Positions 25,701-36,099 of a DNA stretch of 64,000 nt are shown here, piece after piece; positions within the stretch are counted from its first letter, which is position 1, and each line of letters opens with the position of its first letter. The stretch is from Thinopyrum elongatum (taxonomy: Eukaryota; Streptophyta; Magnoliopsida; Poales; Poaceae). Below the pieces are notes generated by a model. The model saw nothing but the letters and a program-made list of their open reading frames with translations, ran no database searches and was not told the origin of the DNA. A program made the position numbers and the translations under genes. Where the stretch lies: the NCBI GenBank assembly GCA_011799875.1, contig CM022303.1:279640850-279704849 (forward strand), read 5' to 3'.

Positions 25701-26393
25701 TTGGTTGCTGTTGATTATGTCACTAAGTGGGTAAAAGCTATTCCAACTGGTAGTGCTGATCACAACACCTCTATTAAAATGCTTAAGGAAGTTATTTTCC
25801 CAAGGTTTGGAGTCCCTAGATATTTAATGACTGATGGTGGTTCACACTTTATTCATGGTGCTTTCCGTAAAATGCTTGCCAAGTATGATGTTAACCATAG
25901 AATCGCATCACCCTATCATCCTCAATCTAGCGGTCAAGTTGAACTTAGCAATAAAAAAATAAAATTAATATTACAAAAAACTGTCAATAAGTCCCGAAAG
26001 AATTGGTCTAAGAACAGCGTATAAAAATACTATGGGTATGTCTCCGTATAAAATGGTTTATGGAAAAGCTTGTCATTTGCCTCTAGAGTTAGAACATAAA
26101 GCATATTGGGCAATAAAAGAACTCAACTATGATTTCAAACTTGCCGGTGAAAAGAGGTTAATTGATATTAGCTCATTAGATGAATGGAGAACCCAAGCTT
26201 ATGAAAATGCCAAACTATTTAAAGAGGAAGTTAAAAGATGGCATGACAAAAGAATCCAAAAGCGGGAATTCAAAGTTGGAGAATATGTTCTTTTGTACAA
26301 CTCTCGTTTCAGATTCTTTGCAGGAAAACTTCTCTCCAAATGGGAAGGACCCTATGTTATCGAGGAGGTTATCGCTCTGGAGCTATCAAAATA
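22764..26393 (+). pseudogene. pol of element B: protease, RT, RNase H, integrase, disabled
   Basis: Domains in order. Aspartic protease with CDIGASVSAIP at about 23061-23093. RT from about 23890 (WVSPVHCVPNKGG), with the catalytic VFMDDF at about 24371-24388 and MPFGLCNAPATFQ before it. RNase H with CDASDYAVGAVLG (about 24820) and [12 protein letters not shown] (about 25005). Integrase with its HHCC finger (about 25441-25575), the catalytic core aspartates in WGFDYMGPF and LMTDGGSHF, the glutamate in GQVELSNKK, and a C-terminal part from 26032 (MGMSPYKMVYGKACHLPLE). Catalytic residues are kept, but the frame is broken by stops near 23828, 24089, 24484 and 25437, a frameshift near 24110, a poly-A slip near 24943 and a gap near 26020. 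Gypsy order (RT before integrase) is clear. Confidence 0.93.
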
Positions 26394-26893
26394 AATAATG
26401 CCGAAGGTACCAACCCAAAGGTGGTCAATGGTCAAAGAATTGAACATTATATCTCAGGTACACCTATTAATGTTGAAAGCAATATCATTCAAACCATGAC
26501 ACCTGAGGAACATATAAAGGAGACCTTCCGGAACACTCTAGAATAATTAAAAAAGAGGAGGTACGTGATACGGTAAGTAAACGAACTTCGAATAATCCAC
26601 AAAAATATTTTTTGTTAGTTTTGGAATATAATTTTTTTTAGGAAAATAAGAACCAACCAGGAAGGCAACCCTGGTGGGCACAAGACACCAGGGCGCGCCA
26701 GGACCCCCGGCGCACCCAGGTGGGTTGTGCCCACCTCGGTTACCTTCCGTACTCCGTTTTTCTCCCGTTTGCTTATTTTCCAAGATAAAAAAATCTTTAT
26801 ATATCCCTCTGAACGTACTGACCTCCGTATCGTAGAGAAATCTTCTGTTTTCTTTTCTTGCTATTTTCTGTCAGATCTATTAAACCAGGCATC
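26394..26893 (+). promoter_or_regulatory. LTR-like internal promoter-leader segment of B
   Basis: After pol ends, 26670-26745 contains a GC-rich inverted repeat (GGGCGCGCC flanked by arms related to GTGGGTTGTGCCC) that closely resembles the hairpin in the B LTRs at 29205-29256. A TATATAT box follows at 26798-26804 and the extra ORF starts at 26894. The arrangement hairpin, TATA, leader matches that of the LTR. Promoter activity is inference. Confidence 0.45.
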
Positions 26894-27286
26894 ATGTCTT
26901 CTCCCTCCTCCAACAACGTAGAAGAAGATGCTTGGTTGATGAAGATGGAACTGAAGAGAGAAGGACCAAAAGAAACTCTGAAGGGGGACAAGAGCAAGGA
27001 ATCTGTTGGAGATCAAGCTCCAGTCATGGAGCAACCCTTGCCTACAGAGGAAGAAGAGGATATCCTCCAGCATTACTATGAATATCTCACCCCTACTGAA
27101 ATTGAAGCCTGTAGGATCATTGAAACGGTGCGTGTACAAAATAAATATCTCACTCGTGAAAATATTCTGCTGCAAGAGCACATCATTGCCCTCCGAAGCG
27201 TCATCCGTAGATTGGAAAAGCTGTTGGAGATGGCTACTACCTATTCTTCACCACCACCACCTTCTTCATCACCAAAGGAGACTTGA
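26894..27286 (+). CDS. Extra ORF of B downstream of integrase (130 residues)
   Basis: An uninterrupted frame starts at ATG 26894 (MSSPSSNNVEEDAWLMKMEL) and ends at 27286. The first half is highly charged with an EEEED acidic run. Residues of roughly 65-110 form a likely helical coiled segment (EIEACRIIETVRVQNKYLTRE...LRSVIRRLEKLLEM). The tail is a SPPPPSSSP proline-serine stretch. There is no signal peptide or membrane span, so it does not look like an env protein even though it occupies the env-like position of Athila-type elements. It lies about 500 bases after the integrase frame, behind its own TATA-like box. It is intact while gag and pol are broken. Function unknown. It could equally be an adaptor or a chance-preserved frame. 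Confidence 0.55.
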   Translation: MSSPSSNNVEEDAWLMKMELKREGPKETLKGDKSKESVGDQAPVMEQPLPTEEEEDILQHYYEYLTPTEIEACRIIETVRVQNKYLTRENILLQEHIIALRSVIRRLEKLLEMATTYSSPPPPSSSPKET

Positions 27287-28923
27287 GTTCATGGTATGGG
27301 CACTCCCCTTGGCTTGTGCCAAGCTTGGGGGAGGTGCCCCGGTATTGTATCACCACCACTATCTTTGCTTTTATCTATTTTTAGTTTGATCCTTAGTTAT
27401 CTTTTGATCTAGTTGAATAAAAGTTTAGTTCGATCCTTTCTTTTCGAGTGTTTGCTTAGTGATCTATCTATGTAATCGTGTGTGAGATTTATAATAAAGT
27501 TAGTTCAAGCTTTGCCTTATTTATTTTCATGTACAATAGAAAGAAAGGAACTAAATGAAAATATCATATGCTAATCCTATAGAAAGAAAGGAAATAAATG
27601 AAAAGATCATATGCTAATCTTATGGTAAGTAATGACATCACATAAGGAAAAGTATAAGTGGTAAAATTTGTTGGAGATTGACAAACATAGCATTGGTTAA
27701 TGATGCAACTCATGAAAGAATTAATAAGGGAAGGGAAGATTCACATGCAAATACACTATCTTGGACATCTTTTATGATTGTGAGCCCCCATTAAATATTT
27801 TGTGTCAAAATAGTTGACGCTGGACAAGGAAGACAACGTAATGATTTATGTTTGTTCATATTCACATAGAAGTTATATTGTCATAGATCCTTTAACATGT
27901 GGTGCTTGCCCAATATCTTTTCTAGCCAAAAACTCCGCACTAAGTAGAGATACAACTTGTGCATCCAAAAACCCTTAAACCCAATCTTATTTTGAGAGTC
28001 CACCATGCCTACCTATGGATTGAGTAAGATCCTTCAAGTAAGTTGTCATTGGTGCATTAAGGCAATAAAAATTGCTTCTAAATGTGTTGGATCATTTAGT
28101 GTAAGAGAAAATTCAGTGTTGTATGAACTTGTGATGGCAAAGAATAAAAGCGACAGAGTGCATAATAAAGGTTGCTATCACAAGGGGCAATATAATGTGA
28201 AGTACTTTTGCATTAAGGAATTTGGCATGCAAACAAATATGCACATGGCAACCTCTGCTTTCCTCTGCGAAGGGCCTATCTTTTACTTTTATGCAGAGTC
28301 AAAGTTTTCTTCCCTATTCCTTTTTATTTTTCTCCTTTGTCAAGCATCATGTGGTGAGGAAAGATCCAGGCACATATATCCAATTGGATATCAGTAGGCA
28401 TGAGTTATTATTGTTGACATCACCCTTGAGGTGAATGCGTTGGGTGGCGAAACTTTAAGCCCTATGTTTCTATGTGTCTGGTTGAAACTTTTTGTTCATG
28501 GGTACGCTGTGAGTGTTAGAAATCATAGAAGACTATATGATGGTTGAGTATGTGGACTTGCCTAAAGGCTCCGACACGTGACCCTTCCTGAAAATATGAT
28601 GAATTGTAGTTGCAAAGTTGACTGAGAACATAGTTTGTTGGTTCTCAATAAGGTTTATGCTTTATACTTCAATGTCGTGATGAATAGTTACTTGTTCATG
28701 AGAAGTTATATGATAGAAGTTCTATGATAAAAGTTCTATGATAAAAGTTCTATGATAACGTTTTATGATTCAAGTTTGTTGCTGTTATAATAATATACAT
28801 GATGCTTCTATGTCCGTATTTTGTTTTTATCGACACCTCTCTCTCTCTCTCTCTCAGCATGTGCACATGTTTTTCGATTTCGATTTTCGCTTGAGGACAA
28901 GCGAGGTCTAAGCTTGGGGGAGT
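27287..28923. other. 3' untranslated interior and PPT of B
   Basis: No convincing gene in about 1.6 kb. It contains a 43-bp tandem duplication (27536-27621), a roughly 14-bp repeat AGTTCTATGATAAA in three copies (28717-28757), a CT microsatellite (28839-28856) and the polypurine tract AAGCTTGGGGGAGT ending at 28923 directly before the 3' LTR. Confidence 0.6.
27536..27621. repeat. 43-bp tandem duplication
   Basis: Two near-identical copies starting ATAGAAAGAAAGGAA at 27536 and 27579, with a few substitutions. Probably replication slippage within the B 3' untranslated part. Confidence 0.85.
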
Positions 28924-30443
28924 TGATATGTCCATTTTGTATCATGTTTTGATACTATTATTTATAATGTTTTTATGCATAATAATGCTTTTGGGAGTAA
29001 TTCTAATGCCTTTTCTCTCATAATATGCAAGGTTTACACAAAGAGGGAGAATACTGGCAGCTGGAATTCTGGACCTAAAAAAGCACGTCAGAGCTACCTA
29101 TTATGCACACAACTCCAAATAAGCTGAAGCTTCATGGAGATTTTTTATGGAATATTTAAGAATTATTGGAGCAAATAACTACTAGAGGGGTCCCACCAGG
29201 TGGTCACAACCCACCTGGGCGCGCCAGGGAGCCCAGGCGCGCCCTGGTGGGTTGTGCCCTCCTTGGCCCACCTCCGGTGTCCATCTTCTGGTATATAAGT
29301 CATTTTGACCTAGAAAAAATCAGGGGAGGACTTTCAGGACGAGGCGCCGCCGTCTCGAGGTGGAACTTGGGCAGGAGCACTTTTGCCCTCCGGCGGAGCG
29401 ATTCCGTCGGGGGAACTTCCCTCCCGGAGAGGGAAATCATCATTATCATCATCATCAACAACTCTCCCATCTTGGGGAGGGTAATCTCCATCAACATCTT
29501 CAACAGCACCATGTCCTCTCAAAGCCTAGTTCATCTCTTGTGTTCAATCTTTGTACCGGAACCTTAGATTGGTGCTTGTGGGTGACTAGTAGTGTTGATT
29601 ACGTCTTGTAGTTGATTACTATATGGTTTATTTGGTGGAAGATTATATGTTCAGATCCATTATGCTATTTAATACCCCTCTGATCTTGAGCATGATTATC
29701 ATTTGTGAGTAGTTACTTTTGTTCTTGAGGTCACGGGAGAAATCTTGTTGCAAGTAATCATGTGAACTTGATATGTGTTCGATATTTTGATGATATGTAT
29801 GTTGTGATTCACTTAGTGGTGTCATGTGAACGTCGACTACATGGCACTTCACCTTATTAGGGCCTAAGGGAATGCATTGGGGAGTAGTTATTAGATGATG
29901 GGTTGCGAGAGTGACAGAAGCTTAAACCCTAGTTTATGCGCTACTTCGTAAGGGGCTGATTTGGATCCAAAAGTTTAATGCTATGGTTAGATTTTATCTT
30001 AATACTTTTCTCGTAGTTGCGGATGCTTGCGAGGGGGTTAATCATAAGTAGGAGGTTTGTTCAAGTAAGAACAACACCTAAGCACCGGTCCACCCACATA
30101 TCAAATTATCAAAGTAGTGAACACAAATCAAATCAACATGATGAAAGTGAGTAGATGAAATTCCCGTGTACCCTCAAGAATGCTTTGCTTATTATAAGAG
30201 ACTGTTTTGGCCTGTCCTTTGCCTCAAAAGGATTGGGATACCTTGCTGCACTTTTGTTACCATTACCGTTACTTACTCGTTACAAATTACCTTGCTATCA
30301 AACTAGTCATTACTTATAATTTCAGTGCTTGCAGAGAATACCTTGCTGAAAACCACTTGTCATTTCCTTCTGCTCCTCATTGGGTTCGACACTCTTACTT
30401 ATCAAAAGGACTATGATTGATCCCCTATACTTGTGGGTCATCA
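28924..30443 (+). repeat. 3' LTR of B
   Basis: Starts TGATATGTCC and ends GTGGGTCATCA, followed by the AGTTG target duplication. Its hairpin (arms 29205-29225 and 29236-29256) is better preserved than in the 5' LTR. TATATAAG lies at 29292-29299. Its last 930 bases are repeated at 33306-34237 through the tandem duplication. Confidence 0.93.
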
Positions 30444-30960
30444 AGTTGCTTTGGGCTGAGGGTAATTCCTGGCCATTGGTCGCCAATTCGTCGTGGGAGC
30501 ACATGGCTGGGTGGGCATAGTGGAGGAACGGTTCGGTCGAGATTGACTCTTGGCTTCTGCCTCCAAATCCTGCCTCGAAGGTCGGGGATAAGTCCTCCAC
30601 CAACATGACGGGTTCGGGCGAAGGTGGACTCTGGCCGCCGCTCGAGGCGGAGCTTTCCTGGCTCGAAGCTGCTGGAGCCGATCTGTAGATCAGATCGGAG
30701 GGAGACTCCGGGGCGGGCACAACGAGGTCTGCGTGAGTGCGGGAAGGGGTAGTGAGTCCGGTGAAGACCAGATCGCCCCGTGAGTCCGCCACAAATTCCA
30801 GGTTGCCGAATCAAATTCGGTGTTTGAGGGCGAAGTTGTCGGTCTGATCCAAACGACCAGTCGGGTCGGCGTGCAGTACGATGCTGCCGAATGCGAAGAG
30901 TTGACCGGGGACGAAGAAGTCCCCGGATCCGATGCCTTCTCCTATGATCAGGCGAGCCAT
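30444..30960 (-). pseudogene. gag N-terminal part of F (copy 1), 5' of the B insertion
   Basis: On the minus strand an ATG at 30960-30958 opens MARLIIGEGIGSGDFFVPGQ. A TGA follows after about 50 codons (both tandem copies share it; A has AGG at that position). The frame then runs through ADSRGDLVFTGLTTPS to the B insertion, and the protein continues at 13175 downward. The frame is in register across the insertion when the AGTTG duplication is counted once, which confirms that B inserted into F gag. Confidence 0.8.
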
Positions 30961-31007
30961 CGATCCTTTGGGCGACCCTACAGCGGAACTCTCAATGAAA
31001 GCACCAA

Positions 31008-31458
31008 TGTCAGTGTCAAGACCGGCAGACCTCGGGGTAGGGGGTCCCGACCTGTGGATCTAGGGTCGATGGGTAACAAGGGACGACGAACACAGTGTTT
31101 ACCCAGGTTCAAGCCCTCTCGAACAGGTAATACCCTACGTCCTGCTTGATTTTATTGGATGTATGATGTGGTTTACAGAGTAGATCTACCTCGAGATCAG
31201 CATGAGCTAACCCTAAGGCTATGAGGTAATGAATGTAGCTCTAACCCTAATGACTACAACCCTCGGTTTAAATAGACACCGATAGGGTTAGGGTTACCGA
31301 AGATAGATTACAACAAGGGTTTAAAGAGATACTGCGTCTTCTTGACTTGGAGGGCACACCACAACTTCGTAGATCTCCTATCAATATACGGCTTCACCAG
31401 TCTGGCCCACGTACGATGGGCCGTCGCCCCGAGGACCCCTTAGTCCATGACTCCCTCA
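31008..31458 (-). repeat. 5' LTR of F (copy 1)
   Basis: TGTCAGTGTC...GACTCCCTCA, 451 bp. The complement of the primer site (CTCTCAATGAAAGCACCAA, 30989-31007) abuts it on the left, so this is the 5' LTR of a minus-strand element. Confidence 0.9.
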
Positions 31459-31469
31459 TCGGGAGACAA

Positions 31470-33294
31470 TGATGTCTACTACACAACTTATTCTTTACCC
31501 TTTCATTAGTATTCCTTTGATATTCTATTGATTTTCCCGTCTTTCTACAGTTGGCAATATAAACATTTTCATTGCAATTTACCACACAAAACATATAGAT
31601 TTCTTTCCAAAGTAGTTTCAGCATGGTCTGTGAATATGAATGCTTCAAACCAACTATTTTTATGTGACCATTTTTCACACCCCAAAAATAAAAAAAGTTC
31701 ATTATAAAGTTCAAGGGTGATCAAATCATTACAATATTTGTCCATGATTCGATCACGAAAAAGTTGACATTGGAAATTAAGATGACCAACCCTATTGCGA
31801 AGTTCACAAGTAATGGAATGAAGAGAGCATAATTTTGTAGCAAAATCATATATCACTTTAAGCCACAATTGGTTTTATCATGTTTATGCCTCTTACAAAA
31901 TCTATCATCCCTATAAGGCATGTCTTCACAAACTTTATGCACTCCACAAAAATTAACATGCTTATAAGAAACATTTTTGTCATGACTAGTGCAATCATCA
32001 TTAGTATTTTGGTTATTCATAGAATTCATACTGACAACATTGCAATCATGCTCATCATTCATGGATTTTATGCCAAACATTTTATTGAATTCTTCTTCTA
32101 TCAGTTGAGCACAATTTTCCGATCCATCATTTTCAAGAAAGACATGATAAAGACGAAGAATATGAGGCAACCTCAATTCCATTCTTTGTAGTTTTCTTTT
32201 ATAAACCAAACTAGTGATAAAACAAGAAACTAAAAGATTCAATTGCAAGATCTGAAGATATACCTTCAATCACTCACCTCCCCGGCAACGGCGCCAAAAA
32301 AGAGCTTGATGTCTACTACACAACTTATTCTTGTAGACTCGTGTTGGGCCTCCAAGCGCAGAGTTTTGTAGGACAGGAGAAATTTCCCCTCAAGTGGATG
32401 ACCTAGGTTTATCAATCCAGGGGAGGCGTAGGATGAAGACGGTCTCTCTCGAACAACCCTGCAACGAAATACAAGAAATCTCTTGTGTCCCCAACACACG
32501 CAAATACAATGGCAAATTGTATAGGTACACTAGTTCGGCGAAGAGATGGTGATACAAGTGTAGTATGGATAGTAGATATAGGTTTTTGTAATCTGAAAAT
32601 AAAAAAATAGCAAGGTAGCAAGTGATAAAACAGAGCACAAACGGTATTGCAGAGCTTAGAAACAAGGCCTAGGGTTCATACTTTCACTAGTGCAATCTCT
32701 CAACAGTGCTAACATAATTGAATCATATAAAAATCCCTCAACATGTGACAAAGAATCACTACAAAGTTCTTATCAAGCGGAGAACATAAGATGAAATTGT
32801 TTGTAGGGTACGAAACCACCTCAAAGTTATCCTTTCTGAGCAATCTATTGAGCTATTCCTATAAGTGTCACAAACAACCCCAGAGTTCGTACTAAAATAA
32901 CACCATATGATATACATCAACCAACTCTAATGTCACCTAGATACTCCAATGTCACCACAAGTATCCGTGAGTTGATTATTCGATATGCATCAAACAACTT
33001 CAGATTCATGATATTCAATCCAACACAAAGAACTTCAAACAGTGCCCCCAAAGTTTCTACCGGAGAAAGTAGGACAAAAACGTGCATCAACCCCTATGCA
33101 TAGATTACCCCAATGTCACCTCAGGAATCCGCGAGTTGACTGCCAAAACATACATCAAGTGAATCAATAGAACAACCCATTGTCACCACGGGTATCCACA
33201 TGCAATACATACATCAAGTGTTCTCAAATCCAAAATATTCAATCTGATAATAGTGAAACCTCAATGGTAAAAACTCAAGTCATCACAACAAGAT
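31470..33294 (-). mobile_element. Element E, copy 1: internally deleted LTR element, truncated at right
   Basis: At the left only the first 25 bases of the 3' LTR remain (TGATGTCTACTACACAAC...), directly joined to interior sequence. The interior ends with a tRNA-Asp-type PBS complement (CCCCGGCAACGGCGCCA at 32280-32296) and the 5' LTR starts at 32307. The LTR is cut at 33294 by the duplication junction. It is a relative of C by PBS, LTR layout and ORF. Confidence 0.8.
31569..32182 (-). pseudogene. E family ORF (copy 1), frameshifted
   Basis: Minus strand from ATG 32182-32180 (MELRLPHILRLYHVFLENDG), acidic and asparagine-rich with ENC, NDDC and several CxxH-like motifs (KHVNFCGVHKVCED), ending at a stop at 31853. 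The reading resumes one frame away without a gap (VIYDFATKLCSLHS) and continues to 31569, so one frameshift splits a protein of about 200 residues. The same frameshift is in copy 2 (35362-35975), so it predates the duplication. It corresponds in position and style to the C ORF. No known domain. Confidence 0.55.
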
Positions 33295-33305
33295 CTCTCA
33301 AACCC
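33295..33305. other. Junction filler between duplication units
   Basis: Eleven bases (CTCTCAAACCC) lie between the end of unit 1 and the start of unit 2. They repeat the CTCTCAAACCC that begins a few bases later in the B LTR, so they look like a templated insertion made during end joining. Confidence 0.7.
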
Positions 33306-34237
33306 TGTCCTCTCAAACCCTAGTTCATCTCTTGTGTTCAATCTTTGTACCAGAACCTTAGATTGGTGCTTGTGGGTGACTAGTAGTGTTGATTACGTCT
33401 TGTAGTTGATTACTGTATGGTTTATTTGGTGGAAGATTATATGTTCAGATCCATTATGCTATTTAATACCCCTCTGATCTTGAGCATGATTATCATTTGT
33501 GAGTAGTTACTTTTGTTCTTGAGGTCACGGGAGAAATCTTGTTGCAAGTAATCATGTGAACTTGATATGTTTTCGATATTTTGATGATATGTATGTTGTG
33601 ATTCACTTAGTGGTGTCATGTGAACGTCGACTACATGGCACTTCACCTTATTAGGGCCTAAGGGAATGCATTGGGGAGTAGTTATTAGATGATGGGTTGT
33701 GAGAGTGACAGAAGCTTAAACCCTAGTTTATGCGCTACTTCGTAAGGGGCTGATTTGGATCCAAAGGTTTAATGCTATGGTTAGATTTTATCTTAATAAT
33801 TTTCTCGTAGTTGCGGATGCTTGCGAGGGGGTTAATCATAAGTAGGAGGTTTGTTCAAGTAAGAACAGCACCTAAGCACCGGTCCACCCACATATCAAAT
33901 TATCAAAGTAGTGAACACGAATCAAATCAACATGATGAAAGTGACTAGACGAAATTCCCGTGTACCCTCAAGAACGCTTTGCTTATTATAAGAGACCATT
34001 TTGGCCTGTCCTTTGCCTCAAAAGGATTGGGATACCTTGCTGCACTTTTGTTACCATTGTTGTTACTTGCTCGTTTCAAATTACCTTGCTATCAAACTAC
34101 TCGTTACTTATAATTTCAATGCTTGCAGAGAATACCTTGCTGAAAACCACTTGTCATTTCCTTCTGCTCCTCATTGGGTTCGACACTCTTACTTATCAAA
34201 AGGACTATGATTGATCCCCTATACTTGTGGGTCATCA

Positions 34238-34753
34238 AGTTGCTTCGGGCCGAGGGTAATTCCTGGCCATTGGCCGCCACTTCATCGTGGAGCACACGGC
34301 TGGGTGGGCATTGTGGAGGAACGGTTCGGCCGAGATTGACTCTTGGCTTCTGCCTCCAGATCCTGCCTCGAAGGTCGGGGATAAGTCCTCCACCAACATT
34401 ACGGGTTCAGGCGAAGGTGGATTCTGGCCGCCGCTCGAGGTGGAGCTTTCCTGGCTCAAAGCTGCTGGAGCCGATCCGTAGATCGGATCGGAGGGAGACT
34501 CCGGGGCGGGCACAACGAGGTCTGCGTGAGTGCGGGAAGGGGTAGTGAGTCCGGTGAAAACCAGATCGCCCCGTGAGTCCGCCACATATTCCAGGTTGCC
34601 GAATCAAATTCTGTGTTCGAGAGCGAAGTTGTCGGTCTGATCCAAACGACCAGTCGGGTCGGCGTGCAGTACGATGCTGCCGAACGCGAAGAGTTGACCG
34701 GGGATGAAGAAGTCCCCGGATCCGATGCCTTCTCCTATGATCAGGTGAGCCAT
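34238..34753 (-). pseudogene. gag N-terminal part of F (copy 2)
   Basis: Duplicate of 30444-30960. It keeps the ATG (34753-34751) and the shared TGA, with one extra one-base deletion near 34291. The protein cannot continue because the sequence to its left is the duplicated B LTR end. Confidence 0.8.
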
Positions 34754-34800
34754 CAATCCTTTGGGCGACCCTACAGCGAAACACTCAATGAAAGCACCAA

Positions 34801-35251
34801 TGTCAATGTCAAAACTGACAGACCTCGGGATAGGGGGTCCCGACCTGTGGATCTAGGGTCGATGGGTAACAAGGGACAACGAACACAGTGTTTACCCAGG
34901 TTCGGGCCCTCTTGAAGAGGTAATACCCTACGTCCTGCTTGATTATATTGGATGTATGATGTGGTTTACAGAGTAGATCTACCTCGAGATCAGCATGAGC
35001 TAACCCTAACGCTATGAGGTAATGAATGTAGCTCTAACCCTAATGACTACCACCCTCGGTTTAAATAGACACCGATAGGGTTAGGGTTACCGAAGATAGA
35101 TTACAACAAGGGTTTAAAGAGATACTGCGTCTTCTTGACTTGGAGGGCACACCACGGCTTCATAGATCTCCTATCAATATACGGCTTCACCAGTCCGGCC
35201 CACGTACGATGGACTGTCGCCCCGAGGACCCCTTAGTCCATGACTCCCTCA
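34801..35251 (-). repeat. 5' LTR of F (copy 2)
   Basis: TGTCAATGTC...GACTCCCTCA, 451 bp, followed by CCGGG (35252-35256), the exact partner of the left flank of F at 4495-4499. Confidence 0.9.
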
Positions 35252-35361
35252 CCGGGAGACAATGATGTCTACTACACAACTTATTCTTTACCCTTTCATT
35301 AGTATTCCTTTGATATTCTATTGATTTTCCCGTCTTTCTACAGTTGGCAATATAAACATTT

Positions 35362-35975
35362 TCATTGCAATTTACCACACAAAACATATAGATTTCTTTC
35401 CAAAGTAGTTTCAGCATGGTCTGTGAATATGAATGCTTCAAACCAACTATTTTTATGTGACAATTCTTCACACCCCAAAAATAAACAAAGTTCATTATAA
35501 AGTTCAAGGGTGATCAAGTCATTACAATATTTGTCCATGATTCGATCACAAAAAAGTTTACATTGGAAATTAAGATGACCAACCCTATTGCGAAGTTCAC
35601 AAGTAATGGAATGAAGAGAGCATAATTTTGTAGCAAAATCATATATCACTTTAAGCCACAATTGGTTTTATCATGTTTATGCCTCTTACAAAATCTATCA
35701 TCCCTATAAGGCATGTCTTCACAAACTTTATGCACTCCACAAAAATTAACATGCTTATAAGAAAAAAAATTGTCATGACTAGTGCAATCATCATTAGTAT
35801 TTTGGTTATTCATAGAATTCATACTAACAACATTGCAATCATGCTCATCATTCATGGATTTTATGCCAAACATTTTATTGAATTCTTCTTCTATCAGTTG
35901 AGCACAATTTTCCGATCCATCATTTTCAAGAAAGACATGATAAAGACGAAGAATATGAGGCAACCTCAATTCCAT
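35362..35975 (-). pseudogene. E family ORF (copy 2)
   Basis: Duplicate of 31569-32182 with the same frameshift and a few substitutions, including a lysine/asparagine-coding A run changed at 35763-35769. Confidence 0.55.
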
Positions 35976-36099
35976 TCTTTGTAGTTTTCTTTTATAAACC
36001 AAACTAGTGATAAAACAAGAAACTAAAAGATTCAATTGCAAGATCTGAAGATATACCTTCAAGCACTCACCTCCCCGGCAACGGCGCCAAAAAAGAGCT

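Larger units (their letters stand above)
13176..30443 (+). mobile_element. Element B: Athila-like Gypsy retrotransposon, full-length but disabled
   Basis: LTRs are 1518 bp (13176-14693) and 1520 bp (28924-30443). The 5-bp TSD is exact: AGTTG at 13171-13175 and 30444-30448. The order LTR, tRNA-Asp-type PBS, gag, protease, RT, RNase H, integrase, extra ORF, PPT, LTR is that of the Athila-type Gypsy lineage (WHAM/Sabrina-like by LTR start, from memory). It sits in the gag of F. My hand alignment of its LTRs gives roughly 4 percent mismatch, denser in the GC-rich first third. C is nested in it at 15709-22758. Confidence 0.92.
4500..31458 (-). mobile_element. Element F: non-autonomous Gypsy retrotransposon, host of B
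   Basis: Two LTRs of equal length (4500-4950 and 31008-31458, 451 bp each) flank an interior of about 9.7 kb once B (13176-30443) is removed. The left flank is CCGGG (4495-4499). The right flank is TCGGG in the first tandem copy and CCGGG (35252-35256) in the second, giving an exact 5-bp TSD with one later C-to-T change. In the minus sense the order is 5' LTR, primer site, gag, protease, spacer, antisense gene, 3' LTR. No RT, RNase H or integrase is present, so it depended on a partner element. Tat-like by architecture (inference). Confidence 0.85.
29512..33294 (+). repeat. Tandem duplication unit 1 (about 3.78 kb)
   Basis: Every landmark recurs 3793-3794 bases to the right: the end of the B 3' LTR, F gag start, F LTR (31008 and 34801), the E ORF and the E LTR start (32307 and 36100). 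The unit crosses three element boundaries, so it is a genomic duplication and not separate insertions. About 29 differences over about 555 aligned bases of F gag, mostly C/T and G/A, and visibly fewer in the AT-rich E part. Confidence 0.93.

Noticed and set aside
26858..26893. Upstream start of the B extra ORF at 26858
   Set aside because: That would use a non-ATG codon; the first ATG at 26894 lies after the TATA-like box and gives the full charged N-terminus.
13416..29611. Conserved open frames near 13416-13861 and 29166-29611
   Set aside because: They lie inside the two B LTRs over the GC-rich leader; frames shift between copies, so no protein is supported.
30322..30443. Extension of F gag into the sequence left of 30444
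   Set aside because: Those residues are translated from the B 3' LTR; the F frame truly continues at 13175.
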